Made by a program: the position numbers and the translations under genes. Shown one piece after another: positions 40,106-49,989 of a DNA stretch of 64,000 bases. The stretch covers positions 16,263 to 80,262 of the forward strand of contig JBMOIP010000018.1 in the NCBI GenBank assembly GCA_049317265.1, given 5' to 3'. Positions within the stretch are counted from its first letter, which is position 1. Each line of letters starts with the position of its first letter. The notes under the pieces were generated by a model. It made no database searches. It saw only the letters and a list, made by a program, of their open reading frames with translations, and was not told where the DNA came from. This stretch comes from CAIVAT01 sp049317265. GTDB lineage: Bacteria; Bacteroidota; Bacteroidia; Bacteroidales; FEN-979.

Positions 40106-43100
40106 ATGAAAAAATTTACTTTCCCCGCTCTGATTCTTCTCCTCCTGATCACCTGCCGCACATTTTCCCAGTCTGCAAGGATGATGCCCGACATCACCCT
40201 GTCCGGAAAAGGGAAAGTGAACACCAGGGTCGACAACATCGGCTACTGGTCAAAAATGGTTCAGATGGGATATGTCAAAGCGAACCCCAAGGTGGTAGTG
40301 CCCGAAGCCCGTTTCAATGGGACAGGGATCAGGGAATATGTCCCGCTGCCATTGATGCGGCAACACTCTTTGGTCGACCAGCCAACATTAATCCCACAAA
40401 ACTCCCCCGATGTTCCTGTCACCGGGGAAACCGATGTTACCCAGAGTGAAACTTCCATCTGCATTGATCCGTCTGATGAAGATATCACCCTCAACTCCAA
40501 CAATTCAAGCAGCTGGATCGCCGGATATGCCGAAAATCCTTACGGGGCAGATGCCCTGTTTTCGTTCGACAACGGTCAGGATTGGGCAGGTTCTACAAGA
40601 GGGTTGAACGGAACCAACGCAGGCGACCCGGCCACTGCCATCGGGTTGAACGGATGGTGGTATGTAGGCAGAATTACCGGCGATTACGGACAGGCGGTTT
40701 CCTATAGCAAAGACCAGGGAAAGAGCTGGAAACGGGTGAAAGTCGGTCAGGGTCCCACTGTTGGAATAGGATTACTTGACAAAAATCACCTTTGCGTCGA
40801 CAACTCCCCGTCGAGTCCTTTTAAGGGATATGTTTACGCAGCCTGGACAAATTTCATTCCCGGTCATGTGGACACAAACCAGGTGGAGATCGTCCGGTCA
40901 AATGACCAGGGACTTACCTGGTCGTCGCCGCACAATATCAGCGCTGCGGCCATGGCCCTGAAGCTGAATCACGGGGTGAACATCCAGACTGGTCCCAACG
41001 GAGAGGTATATGCTGCCTGGAGCATCTATGACTCCTGGCCTTCAGACGAGGTAGCCATTGGTTTTACCAGGTCGGTTGACGGGGGCGGCATCTTTAGCCC
41101 CGCATCCAGGATCATCAGCAACATCAAGGGAATCAGGGCCTCCATGACTGGGAAAAACATGAGGGTAAGCTCGTTTCCCTGTATGGCCGTAGACAACAGC
41201 TTCGGGCCAAACCGTGGAACCATCTACATTGTGTGGTCAAATGTGGGTTACCCGGGGGTAAATACCGGGGCCGATATCGACCTTTACCTCATCCGTTCAG
41301 CCGACGGCGGAACATCGTGGTCGGCGCCTGTCAGGGTAAACCAGGATCCTGCGGGACTTGGCAAACAGCATTTTCTCCCCTGGATCACATGCGACCGGGT
41401 AACCGGCGGCCTGGGAGTTGTCTATTACGACGACAGGAGTGCCGACACTGCCAGCGCAGCCGTGTATGTCTCCTACTCCTATGATGGGGGCAACTCCTGG
41501 ACCGACATGCAGGTGAGCGATTATACTTTTACGCCTGAGCCCATTCCCGGACTGGCCTTCAGCTATTTCGGCGACTATATCGGGATCCAGTCCGATAACA
41601 TGGAAGTATATCCAATATGGACCGACAACCACGATGGCGGCAGGGCTATGGCCTACGTATCTCCCTTTGACCTTGGGCCAAACCCCAACCAGCCATGGGT
41701 TACCTATTACGCCGACTCGCTTGCCACCGTGTCGGGAACCGGCAATGTAACCATGAACAACGGCGACTCGCTCCACCTTTCCATTAAGCTGAAAAACATA
41801 GGGGATCAGATGGCTGCCGGCGTGAATGCTGTTGTCTCAACCACTTCACCCTATATCCTGGTCACCGACAGTACGGCAAACTATGGCGATATCGGGGCCG
41901 GCCTGGTGAAACCTGTTCCTGACGGATTTACTTTCAGGGTTTCCGATACGATCCCCGACAACCTGATGGTTCGGTTCAATGTTCGGGCATACAACGCTGA
42001 TTCCTCCTGGTACAGCCATTTTTCGGTTGAATCCCATGCGCCTTCCCTGAAAATCGGCGGCATGACGATCATTGATACCCTTACCGGCAATGGCAATGGC
42101 AGAATGGATCCGGGAGAAACAGTGAAGGTAGTCGTCCCTACTGCCAACACCGGCGACTTTTCCTGCCAGTCGGCCTATGGACTACTTACCACATCCTCCC
42201 CTTTTCTTTCACTGACAACAGACAGTGTTTACCTTGACAACATACCGCCTCATCTGTCGAAAAACGCAGTGTTTAATGTGGTGGTAAACCCGGAAACCCC
42301 CATCGGCAGTGGTGCCGATCTTACCTATACCGCTCATTCCGGTCAATATAAAGTTCAACGGAAATTCCGGCAAATGATCGGGATGGTGGTGGAAGATTGG
42401 GAAACCAACTCATTTACAAAGTTCCCCTGGCAGCCGGGCGGCGCAAAACCATGGACGACCACCGCGTTCTACCGATATGAAGGGCTCTATTCGGTGCAGT
42501 CGGGCGCCATCAGCGATTACCAGAACTCGCAGATGCTCCTCTCCTATGCTTCAGCAGCCGACGACAGCATCTCTTTTTACTTTCGCACCTCCAGCGAACA
42601 GGACTATGATTTCCTGATGTTCACCATCGACGGGGTTCTTCAGGATCAATGGTCGGGCGATACCCCCTGGACACGGGCTTCGTTCGCCGTTCCAGCCGGG
42701 CAGCATGTATTCAAGTGGATCTACCTGAAAGATCTTGCTTACAGTTTTGGCCTCGACCGTGCCTGGGTCGACTTCATCGCCCTTCCTCCTCCTGTGTTGC
42801 CAAATGTTGATCCCGGGGCCGACGATACCATCTGCGCCGGATTGAATGTGGCGCTGGATGCCGTTGCACAAAATTATGATTCGCTCAAATGGACCACCGC
42901 CGGGGATGGTGTGTTCGAAAATGATTCGATGCTGTTAACAACCTATATCCCGGGAACAGCAGACCTGGTTTCAGGCAATGTGACTTTACGTCTCACGGGA
43001 TTCAGTCCATACGGTAGTTACGGCCAGGATAAACACATCAGGATCAACCCGCGCCCGGCTGCATCAATCTCCGTCTCCCCGCAGGATACGGTCTGCGCCG

Positions 43101-43573
43101 GACAATTTATCGTGCTTACTGCTGACTCTTCAGGAGTTTCTGCATGGAAATGGACTCCGGGAAATTTCACCACCCGTGAAGCTTCTTATGACACTGCCAA
43201 TTGCGGGGGAATTGGCAGACACCTGGTTCGCCTTGATGTTTCCAATAAATTCCAGTGTAACAACCGTGATTCGGTGTTTGTGACTTTTAAGAACTGTACA
43301 GGGATCGTCGAGAACGAATCATCCGGCATTCATATTTTTCCAAATCCATCCAGCGGAATATTTATCCTTGATATGGAGACACCTCGGCCAGGTCCATTAA
43401 AGATCGTGGTTACCAGCGCAACAAATGAAGTTGTTTATATGAAACAGGACGAGACGATCCTGCAACACCGGAGTAATAAAATTAATTTGAATTTCCTCCC
43501 GGATGGCGTATATTTGCTGTCTCTCACAACCACGCAGGGAACAACTGCCCACAAACTGATCATCCGGAAATAA
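40106..43573 (+). CDS. BNR/sialidase-like beta-propeller T9SS protein
   Basis: A 1155-residue exported protein. The signal peptide ends TFS|Q (mature Gln). Residues ~110-560 form a sialidase-type propeller with Asp-box repeats such as SKDQGKSW, SNDQGLTW, SADGGTSW and SYDGGNSW. Beyond this are a CARDB-like Ig region, a jelly-roll segment (~780-900; EDWETNSFTKFPW) and Ig-like domains, ending in a T9SS type A sorting domain (IFPNPSSGIF ... DGVYLLSLT). The Arg triad needed for sialidase activity cannot be assigned by eye, so it may bind or cut glycans or may be non-enzymatic. The ATG at 40106 is preferred over the upstream codon at 40025 because the signal peptide and promoter fit it. Confidence 0.85.
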   Translation: MKKFTFPALILLLLITCRTFSQSARMMPDITLSGKGKVNTRVDNIGYWSKMVQMGYVKANPKVVVPEARFNGTGIREYVPLPLMRQHSLVDQPTLIPQNSPDVPVTGETDVTQSETSICIDPSDEDITLNSNNSSSWIAGYAENPYGADALFSFDNGQDWAGSTRGLNGTNAGDPATAIGLNGWWYVGRITGDYGQAVSYSKDQGKSWKRVKVGQGPTVGIGLLDKNHLCVDNSPSSPFKGYVYAAWTNFIPGHVDTNQVEIVRSNDQGLTWSSPHNISAAAMALKLNHGVNIQTGPNGEVYAAWSIYDSWPSDEVAIGFTRSVDGGGIFSPASRIISNIKGIRASMTGKNMRVSSFPCMAVDNSFGPNRGTIYIVWSNVGYPGVNTGADIDLYLIRSADGGTSWSAPVRVNQDPAGLGKQHFLPWITCDRVTGGLGVVYYDDRSADTASAAVYVSYSYDGGNSWTDMQVSDYTFTPEPIPGLAFSYFGDYIGIQSDNMEVYPIWTDNHDGGRAMAYVSPFDLGPNPNQPWVTYYADSLATVSGTGNVTMNNGDSLHLSIKLKNIGDQMAAGVNAVVSTTSPYILVTDSTANYGDIGAGLVKPVPDGFTFRVSDTIPDNLMVRFNVRAYNADSSWYSHFSVESHAPSLKIGGMTIIDTLTGNGNGRMDPGETVKVVVPTANTGDFSCQSAYGLLTTSSPFLSLTTDSVYLDNIPPHLSKNAVFNVVVNPETPIGSGADLTYTAHSGQYKVQRKFRQMIGMVVEDWETNSFTKFPWQPGGAKPWTTTAFYRYEGLYSVQSGAISDYQNSQMLLSYASAADDSISFYFRTSSEQDYDFLMFTIDGVLQDQWSGDTPWTRASFAVPAGQHVFKWIYLKDLAYSFGLDRAWVDFIALPPPVLPNVDPGADDTICAGLNVALDAVAQNYDSLKWTTAGDGVFENDSMLLTTYIPGTADLVSGNVTLRLTGFSPYGSYGQDKHIRINPRPAASISVSPQDTVCAGQFIVLTADSSGVSAWKWTPGNFTTREASYDTANCGGIGRHLVRLDVSNKFQCNNRDSVFVTFKNCTGIVENESSGIHIFPNPSSGIFILDMETPRPGPLKIVVTSATNEVVYMKQDETILQHRSNKINLNFLPDGVYLLSLTTTQGTTAHKLIIRK

Positions 43574-43578
43574 AACGC

Positions 43579-44109
43579 TTGAAGAAATTTGTTGCAATCG
43601 GGGTTTTATTCGTTTTTCTGGTTAACACCATGGGCTATTATGTTGTGTTCAAATGCAACCAGTACCTGGTAAAAAAGGAGATGGTCACCCAGATGCGCGG
43701 GGGTGTTTTCCATCCCGACATTGTCCTGCTCAAAATTTTACATCCTGAAAAAGAGAAACAGTTTCGCCGGGTCGAAAAAAATGAGTTCTCATACCAGGGG
43801 AAGTTATACGACATTGTTGTTGAGCGCAAATGTGGTGACACTTCCATTTTTTACTGTCTTCACGATAAAAAAGAGGAGGCTCTTCTCGCTGATTTCACGG
43901 TTTTTCTCCGGCGAAGCGGAGGTTCGGGAACATCCTCCAAAGACAACCCCCTTCCTGCACTGTTGCACAACCTGATTTCACAGGCGCTCATCCAAAACCC
44001 GTCGCTGCCCGAAATGGGTAGCGGAGTGACTTTTGTTTTTCCAATTTCCCAGGAACCAATTATCCCGGTTTACCTGGTCCATTTTGCACCCCCTCCTGAA
44101 ATAGTTTGA
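43579..44109 (+). CDS. Hypothetical exported protein upstream of a TonB-dependent receptor
   Basis: A 176-residue protein beginning with a TTG codon 5 nt after the stop of the BNR-repeat gene. Residues 1-22 are a hydrophobic leader that may act as signal peptide or anchor. The mature part is charged, with two Cys (C26 and C85 or thereabouts) and a C-terminal IIPVYLVHFAPPPE block. I do not recognise a named family, though small exported proteins placed just before TonB-dependent receptors are common in Bacteroidota and may be accessory to uptake. It precedes the receptor gene by 82 nt on the same strand. Confidence 0.65.
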   Translation: MKKFVAIGVLFVFLVNTMGYYVVFKCNQYLVKKEMVTQMRGGVFHPDIVLLKILHPEKEKQFRRVEKNEFSYQGKLYDIVVERKCGDTSIFYCLHDKKEEALLADFTVFLRRSGGSGTSSKDNPLPALLHNLISQALIQNPSLPEMGSGVTFVFPISQEPIIPVYLVHFAPPPEIV

Positions 44110-44191
44110 ATTTATTGATGGTCATTTTTCTCTCCTGTCATGGATTATTTCCATCGGCGGGTTTATCTTAATTTACCAAATAAATCAAGCT

Positions 44192-46336
44192 ATGAAATCA
44201 ACATATATTGCTTTTTCATTACTATTACTCATTGCGATCCGGGCAATCGGCCAGGACAAACAGCAACTTCCTGCAACTTCCGGGGATACCACTACTATCA
44301 GAAATCTCAATGAAGTTGTGATCAGCGCCATGAGGATAAACATTCCGTTACGGCAGATCCCTGCCGCCATTACTGTGGTTTCGGGAACCCAGGCCAATGC
44401 CATGTCGAAAACGATCTCGGCGGATGACGCTTTGAGGCTCGTTCCGGGGGTCAGAATTGACAATGGAACCGGCGGATCGAGGGTGCATGTGTACATCCGC
44501 GGACAAGGTGTTTTGACCGAAAGCGGATTCCGCGGAATCGGTGTTTTTATTGATGGCATTTCCATCAACACCCCGGGCGGATTTGCACCGGATTTATACG
44601 ATGTTGACTGGGAAACCGTAAAGAGTGTTGAAGTTGTAAAGGGCCTTGCTGCCTCCATGTACGGAGCCAGCGCCACAGGCGGCATCCTCAACATCACGAC
44701 CAAGGATGGCGGGAGCAAACCCGTTAACAGTTCACTCTATGCTTCAGGCGGCTCCAACGGCTTCTGGAAAATCCTCGGACAGGTTGACGGAACACAGGGA
44801 AATGTAAATTACAGAATATCTTACTCCCACATGCAAAGCCATGGATACCGGGAACATCAGTCATACATGGCCGACAACCTGAGTGAAAAACTTACATGGA
44901 CTCCATCAGCAAAATTAAAAATTACCCAGTCTCTCCTCTATACAAGCTATTTTAACCAGAATTCCGAAGGGATTAACCTGAGCAGGTACGATACCGTGGG
45001 CCACCGGGCTGCCAATACAGATGCCGTAAGATACAATGAGTTCCATAAAACACAGCGTCTGACCGGGGCAACTACCGTTAAATACGATTTTGCGAAAAAC
45101 CAGGATATTACCGTTAAAGGGTTTATCCGCATGAACAATTACCAGGAGACTTCCAACAACGGGGACGACTACAAACCTTATGTTAATCCGGGTATTTCAG
45201 CACAATACAATCTCCATTTCGGTTCAGAAAACCTCTTCAACCATTTGAGCCTGGGTGCAGATTACCAGTCGATGAAGATGACGGAACACAACTTTGCCGT
45301 TCCCGATGGAGACCATATCAACAATAACAGGGTCGACAGCTATTGGAGCGAAGAGATTTTCGACCTGAACAGGCTACTGATCAACCAGATCATCCGCCAG
45401 AGAAGCACCGGCATCTTTTTAATTGAGAAACTGGATATTGCAAAGAAGTTCTATGCCCTGGTCAACTTAAGGTATGACTATGTATACAACCAGTTGGATT
45501 CATCAACCGTGAGCGATAGCAAGACTTTTTCAAAACCAACCTTCCGCGTCGGTCTGGCCTGGGACCTGGCAAAAGCCGCCAACATTTACGCCAGCTATGG
45601 TTCAGGTTTCCTGGTGCCAACGGAAGATGAACTCTACAATAATCCTGTGAAATACGGCGGATTCAACTCCCTCATCAAACCTTCAACCTCCATGGGTGGA
45701 GAACTGGGCGTAAGAGGAGAGATCGGGAAGTCGTTTTATTATGATGTCACAGGCTTCAGCATCAACGCCAAAGACGAATTCTATCGCTACAGTGTTGCCG
45801 GAAGAGGCAACAATACCGCCTTCTTTGGGAATATGGGTGAAAGTCGCCGCTGGGGTGTGGAGACCTACCTCTCCTATTCACCTTTGGACTTCCTGAAATT
45901 TGATGTGGCCTATGCCTATTCACATTTCCAATATACATCGCCCGACAGCGTAAGCGGCCACTGGATTCCCCAATGCCCTGAGCACAACCTCACCGCCGAG
46001 GCAGCCGTAAAATTCCTGAAGCACTTTACCCTGACCATGAATGTACAGTATGAATCAAAATGGTATCTCCAGGTTGATGACTCAATATACAACCAGTATC
46101 ACGAAAACGGTATCGTTCGCAGTTCTTCGGAACGCACAGGATTTACCGTGGCCAATGCAAACCTGAAATACACCTGGAAATTAGGCACCCTTGGCGGCGA
46201 CATCAGTGTGTTTTGCAAGAATCTCTTTGATGAACAGTATTTCGGATTTACCGAACCCAACAACGGACCCGATTACAACAGTTACCAGGCTGCACCCGGA
46301 AGGGAATTCTTCGTGAGCCTGCGGTTAAGACTTTAA
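44192..46336 (+). CDS. TonB-dependent outer-membrane receptor
   Basis: A 714-residue receptor. The signal peptide ends IG|Q (mature Gln). A plug domain (~40-170) with NEVVISAMR, VYIRGQG and YGASATGGILNITT is followed by a 22-strand barrel ending in an aromatic/Leu residue (SLRLRL). There is no N-terminal carboxypeptidase-regulatory domain and no SusD partner nearby, so it is more like a siderophore, cobalamin or metal receptor than a SusC-type glycan importer. The substrate is unknown. Its 3' end overlaps the convergent small membrane protein gene by 12 nt. Confidence 0.93.
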   Translation: MKSTYIAFSLLLLIAIRAIGQDKQQLPATSGDTTTIRNLNEVVISAMRINIPLRQIPAAITVVSGTQANAMSKTISADDALRLVPGVRIDNGTGGSRVHVYIRGQGVLTESGFRGIGVFIDGISINTPGGFAPDLYDVDWETVKSVEVVKGLAASMYGASATGGILNITTKDGGSKPVNSSLYASGGSNGFWKILGQVDGTQGNVNYRISYSHMQSHGYREHQSYMADNLSEKLTWTPSAKLKITQSLLYTSYFNQNSEGINLSRYDTVGHRAANTDAVRYNEFHKTQRLTGATTVKYDFAKNQDITVKGFIRMNNYQETSNNGDDYKPYVNPGISAQYNLHFGSENLFNHLSLGADYQSMKMTEHNFAVPDGDHINNNRVDSYWSEEIFDLNRLLINQIIRQRSTGIFLIEKLDIAKKFYALVNLRYDYVYNQLDSSTVSDSKTFSKPTFRVGLAWDLAKAANIYASYGSGFLVPTEDELYNNPVKYGGFNSLIKPSTSMGGELGVRGEIGKSFYYDVTGFSINAKDEFYRYSVAGRGNNTAFFGNMGESRRWGVETYLSYSPLDFLKFDVAYAYSHFQYTSPDSVSGHWIPQCPEHNLTAEAAVKFLKHFTLTMNVQYESKWYLQVDDSIYNQYHENGIVRSSSERTGFTVANANLKYTWKLGTLGGDISVFCKNLFDEQYFGFTEPNNGPDYNSYQAAPGREFFVSLRLRL

Positions 46337-46867
46337 TTCTTTGCCAGGGTCCTCTTCAAACCTGGCTTTTGCCTTGTATATGAAGAGGGCCCTTAGTTTA
46401 TCCCAGAAATCGCCTCCCAGCACAAAGAGACTTGACAGGAACATAATATCCGACACGACAATGATGATGTACCGGGCATGCAGGGAAACGTGCATCAGGT
46501 GTGGCATGAAGGAGATCATATAGTTTGGCAGAAAAGGCAAAATGAAAAGAACCAGCCCGATATTATAGCGTAAAGGAGTGATCTGGTGAGGCTTGGCAAC
46601 TTTGTGATAAAAGTAGTGCATCTGGTAGTTAATCCAGGCATAGGAAGGTTTTCCAAGAATGGCGACACTTCCAATTTTCATCAGGGGGGCGCTGATCCAG
46701 AAAACCCCGAGTACAAAACCTTTCCAGAAGGAGTCGGCGATAAATTCACGAAGGACCAACCCTGTTGGGAGCATGAAAAAGGAGGCAATGAAAATTCCCA
46801 AACCCACGTAAAAACGAATCCCCGGGTTTTCAGGGGCTTTCATTTCAGTTGGACGGTGGATGAACAT
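46325..46867 (-). CDS. Small membrane protein, transporter-suffix-domain-like
   Basis: A 180-residue protein with four predicted membrane segments (~residues 18-40, 48-70, 103-122, 130-155). The C-terminal GGDFWDKLRALF block is typical of proteins annotated as transporter suffix domain-containing, whose function is unknown. The first ATG (46867) is used; a second ATG (MKAPENPG, 8 codons on) is possible. It is the last gene of the minus-strand cluster running from 53785 and its 3' end overlaps the TonB receptor gene by 12 nt. Confidence 0.7.
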   Translation of the reverse strand: MFIHRPTEMKAPENPGIRFYVGLGIFIASFFMLPTGLVLREFIADSFWKGFVLGVFWISAPLMKIGSVAILGKPSYAWINYQMHYFYHKVAKPHQITPLRYNIGLVLFILPFLPNYMISFMPHLMHVSLHARYIIIVVSDIMFLSSLFVLGGDFWDKLRALFIYKAKARFEEDPGKELKS

Positions 46868-46923
46868 AACTCATTGATTGAATTAACGATTCCGTTATCT
46901 GACTGCCTATGGGGAGCAGTATA

Positions 46924-47835
46924 CTACAGGAAGAACATCGCAACGCCCCCCACTGCAAGAACTGCTCCTGCCACCTCCTTAAACGTCACTTTTTCTTTGT
47001 AAAGTATCATGGACGGGGGAATTATTAGTACGGGAACGATGGCCATGATCGTGGAGGCGATGCCTGTATCGGCATATTTTATGGAGATCAGTGAAAATGA
47101 TACCCCGAGAAATGGACCGAAAAAAGCTCCGAGAGATAACTGTAACATGGGTTTCCGCAGGCTGAGCGCCCGGTATGCCTGCTTCCAGTATCCCATGATG
47201 AAAAACAATACCGAAAAGCCTGCTATCCCTGCAATGACCCGGATCTGTGTGGATGCAAACGTGTCATACCCCTGCATTCCAACCTTGCTGAGAACCAGTC
47301 CGATTGCCTGGCCTGCCGCCCCGCCGAGTCCCAGTAGGATCCCCCACAACGGATAGTTGAACTTTATTTTTCTTATTCCGCCATTGCTCTCCTCAGCCGT
47401 ATGCCGTTTCAAAACGACAAGGGCGATGCCGGCAATCGTCAGCGTCATCCCAACCCAGCTTTTCCATGAAAGTGTCTCCCCAAGTACGACCCAGCCTATT
47501 AAAGCAGTCATCGGAGGGGCCAACGCCATCAATAACATGGAAATCCGTGCACCAACCACCACAAACGCCTGAAAAAGGCAAAGATCACCGAAAACAAACC
47601 CGATGAGGCCGGAAAGTGTGAGGTAGAGCCAGGCATGGGGCGAGGCGTCAACCGGGAAGAGCACTCCCCGGTAAAAAAATACGAATATCGTAAGGAAGCA
47701 GAAACCAGCGACCAACCTCAACAGGTTGACCACCATGGAGCCGATTTTTCGGCTGGCCGCTTCAAAAGCCAAGGCGGTAATGGTCCAGAAAACTGCTGTC
47801 AGCAGGGCGGCGAGTTCGCCAGGGTGGTTCATCAA
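46924..47835 (-). CDS. EamA/DMT-family transporter
   Basis: A 303-residue integral membrane protein with ten membrane segments arranged as two EamA repeats (~residues 5-140 and 165-300), the standard length and layout of drug/metabolite transporters. The substrate cannot be predicted. It begins 16 nt after the stop of the EnvC-like gene, so the two are likely co-transcribed. Confidence 0.9.
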   Translation of the reverse strand: MMNHPGELAALLTAVFWTITALAFEAASRKIGSMVVNLLRLVAGFCFLTIFVFFYRGVLFPVDASPHAWLYLTLSGLIGFVFGDLCLFQAFVVVGARISMLLMALAPPMTALIGWVVLGETLSWKSWVGMTLTIAGIALVVLKRHTAEESNGGIRKIKFNYPLWGILLGLGGAAGQAIGLVLSKVGMQGYDTFASTQIRVIAGIAGFSVLFFIMGYWKQAYRALSLRKPMLQLSLGAFFGPFLGVSFSLISIKYADTGIASTIMAIVPVLIIPPSMILYKEKVTFKEVAGAVLAVGGVAMFFL

Positions 47836-47851
47836 AATTTATTCCTCCATT

Positions 47852-49144
47852 TTATTTGCCGCCAAGCCAGGCCTCCGGATTCTGAATCACTTTGCCATGC
47901 CACAGTTCAAAATGCAGCTCGGATTTCTGATCCCCGGCGCTGGCATGAACCTTGCCAATGACCTGTTTAACCGACACATCCTGTCCCTCTTTCACACACA
48001 CATCGTCAAGGTTAGAATAAACTGTAAGATACGCTCCGTGCCTGATGATCACAACATTGTTCAAACTTGGAAATGACATTACCCTGCTCACTTTTCCACC
48101 GAAGACACATTTAACGGCCGATCCCTTTTCGGTCATAATGTCGATTCCGTTGTTTTTAACTTTTACATGTTCAAGTACAGGATGGGCATGCTCTCCAAAA
48201 CTGCCTGAGATGAAGCCTTTGTCGCACGGCCATGGCAAACGACCCCGGTTTGCAGAAAATGTAGTGGACAGCTCCTTCTCCTTTGCAGTAAAATCCATGG
48301 TGGGATGTGGCGCTGCCACCTTGGTTGAAGGGGAAGATTTGGCCAGCTTTGCCTCTTTCTTTCGCATTCTCTCCTCAGAGGCTTTAATGTCGTCGGCAAT
48401 CAGCTTTTCAATGGCGCTCTCAAGCCGCTGTGCTGCCTGCTGCTTCGTTTTTAAGGTGGCCAATAACTGTTTCTCCTTTGACGAAAATTCTTTCACTGCA
48501 TTTGCCTTTGCTGTTTTTTCACGGTCAAGCTTGCTTTTCTCAAGTTGTTTCGACTGTATGAGGTCAAGTTTCTGACTCTTTACCTGTTCAAGGTCTTGCC
48601 GGTGTGCATTGATCGCCTTCTGGGTCGATTCAATCCGTTCAGCCTGCCGCCGCCGGAAGGAGGAATACTGGCGATAATATTTCATCCGCTGGTAGGCCTG
48701 GTTGAAATCCTTCGCCGAGAAGATGAACACCAGCTTACTGCGCCCGTTCATGGTGCGATAAGCGGCATAGATCATGCGGGCATATTCCGATTTCATGCTG
48801 TGAAGTTGTCCCGACATCCGGTGGATCTGGATGCTGTCGACCGCCATCGTTACCTGTACATCATTCAGCTCGCGGTTGATGGCCTTGATCAGCTGCTCGC
48901 GGCTTCTTATCTGTTTTGCAAGGATTTGCAACTTGTTCAGCGAGGATTCCTTATTCTTTTTGGTTTTCTCCAGCAATTCAGTCGTGTAACGGATCTCCTC
49001 CTCCAGTTTCTGCTTTGTACGCTGCAACTTCTCCTTATCCTTTCCCGATTGAGAAAAACCCGCGGCAAACAGAAATATAAAACACACCATCAGCAGCCGG
49101 GTGGCAACAGATATTTTGCTGAAGGAGTGAACCTGTTTGAGCAT
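47852..49144 (-). CDS. EnvC-like murein hydrolase activator with degenerate LytM (M23) domain
   Basis: A 430-residue exported protein from the ATG at 49144 (a TTG three codons upstream is less likely). The signal peptide ends FS|Q. Residues ~25-270 are long coiled coils rich in Lys, Glu and Gln. The C-terminal ~120 residues are an M23/LytM domain. Two zinc-binding His of active LytM enzymes appear altered: the NNGIDI motif has Asn in place of the first His, and the final motif reads ELHFEL in place of HLHFE. This pattern is that of EnvC-type amidase activators, which lack hydrolase activity. A role in septal peptidoglycan splitting is therefore inferred. It belongs to a tight minus-strand cluster (11 nt after DUF4292). 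Confidence 0.87.
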   Translation of the reverse strand: MLKQVHSFSKISVATRLLMVCFIFLFAAGFSQSGKDKEKLQRTKQKLEEEIRYTTELLEKTKKNKESSLNKLQILAKQIRSREQLIKAINRELNDVQVTMAVDSIQIHRMSGQLHSMKSEYARMIYAAYRTMNGRSKLVFIFSAKDFNQAYQRMKYYRQYSSFRRRQAERIESTQKAINAHRQDLEQVKSQKLDLIQSKQLEKSKLDREKTAKANAVKEFSSKEKQLLATLKTKQQAAQRLESAIEKLIADDIKASEERMRKKEAKLAKSSPSTKVAAPHPTMDFTAKEKELSTTFSANRGRLPWPCDKGFISGSFGEHAHPVLEHVKVKNNGIDIMTEKGSAVKCVFGGKVSRVMSFPSLNNVVIIRHGAYLTVYSNLDDVCVKEGQDVSVKQVIGKVHASAGDQKSELHFELWHGKVIQNPEAWLGGK

Positions 49145-49155
49145 GGAAAACAAAA

Positions 49156-49983
49156 TTATTTGACCGGCAGAAAACTGGCTGGTATTTTAAAGGGAAATTG
49201 CAATGGAACATTGATGGTGAGCTTTGAAAAATCCGCCTTTATTTTAATGGTATTGTCAGCCCATATGGTATAGTTCATTTTCCTTGGAAAAAGCTGGTCC
49301 TCCACCGGTTCAAACCCTTCATAAAACGACTCGAGTTTAATGTTATCGCGGCGGATCTCCTTTACATCGGCATGGGTAATTTTGAAGTTCACCGGATCGA
49401 GCCAGATGTTCTGAATAAATACCTTCAGGTTCTCCTGGCTGTTGCGGACAAATTTCTTCAATTTGCCACGGTCGCCTGTTGAAAGTTTGTATTCGCCACG
49501 GTCGATGGCTGCCTTGAATTTGCCATCTTCATAGAATTGAAGATCATTCCCCAACAGAAACGCCTGGAGCAGGTCAAAATCAATATTGGTGTTGAGAAAG
49601 TGGTTGACGATCTCATAGTCACCCACAAAATAGGTATCGTTCAGCCGGTTGATCATTTTTACCGAGTCCTGGGAGATCATCAGTCGTACCGCCTCGATGC
49701 CAAGCATCGGGGTAAGGGAGATCCAGATAAGGCTGTCTTTCCTGATCCGGATCTGACCACTGAAGGAGTTTTTCTTCCCCTTGTTCGAATAATCTGCCGA
49801 AAACTTGGCGGAGAACCAGTCGTATTTCAGCTCTTTCTCCTTGAGTTTGGCAAACAGAAAAGCAGCGCCCTCTTCCTTGATCGGGGCTTTCATTACTTTT
49901 CGGGCAGGACTACAGGATACAATGAAAAAAAGTGGTGCCAGCAACAGCAGTTTAAAGAGTTGAAGGGATTGGAAGTATCGCAT
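49156..49983 (-). CDS. DUF4292 lipoprotein
   Basis: A 275-residue lipoprotein (lipobox IVSC, then SPARK). The mature part is beta-rich with a pattern seen in LolA/LolB-like lipoprotein-carrier folds (FSADYSNKGKKNSFSGQIRI, then SLTPMLGIEAVRL), and matches my recollection of the DUF4292 family found in this gene order in many Bacteroidota. Its role is not established; a part in outer-membrane lipid or lipoprotein transport is an attractive inference. The gene lies 6 nt after the TPR gene and 11 nt before the EnvC-like gene. Confidence 0.82.
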   Translation of the reverse strand: MRYFQSLQLFKLLLLAPLFFIVSCSPARKVMKAPIKEEGAAFLFAKLKEKELKYDWFSAKFSADYSNKGKKNSFSGQIRIRKDSLIWISLTPMLGIEAVRLMISQDSVKMINRLNDTYFVGDYEIVNHFLNTNIDFDLLQAFLLGNDLQFYEDGKFKAAIDRGEYKLSTGDRGKLKKFVRNSQENLKVFIQNIWLDPVNFKITHADVKEIRRDNIKLESFYEGFEPVEDQLFPRKMNYTIWADNTIKIKADFSKLTINVPLQFPFKIPASFLPVK

Positions 49984-49989
49984 CGTGAA

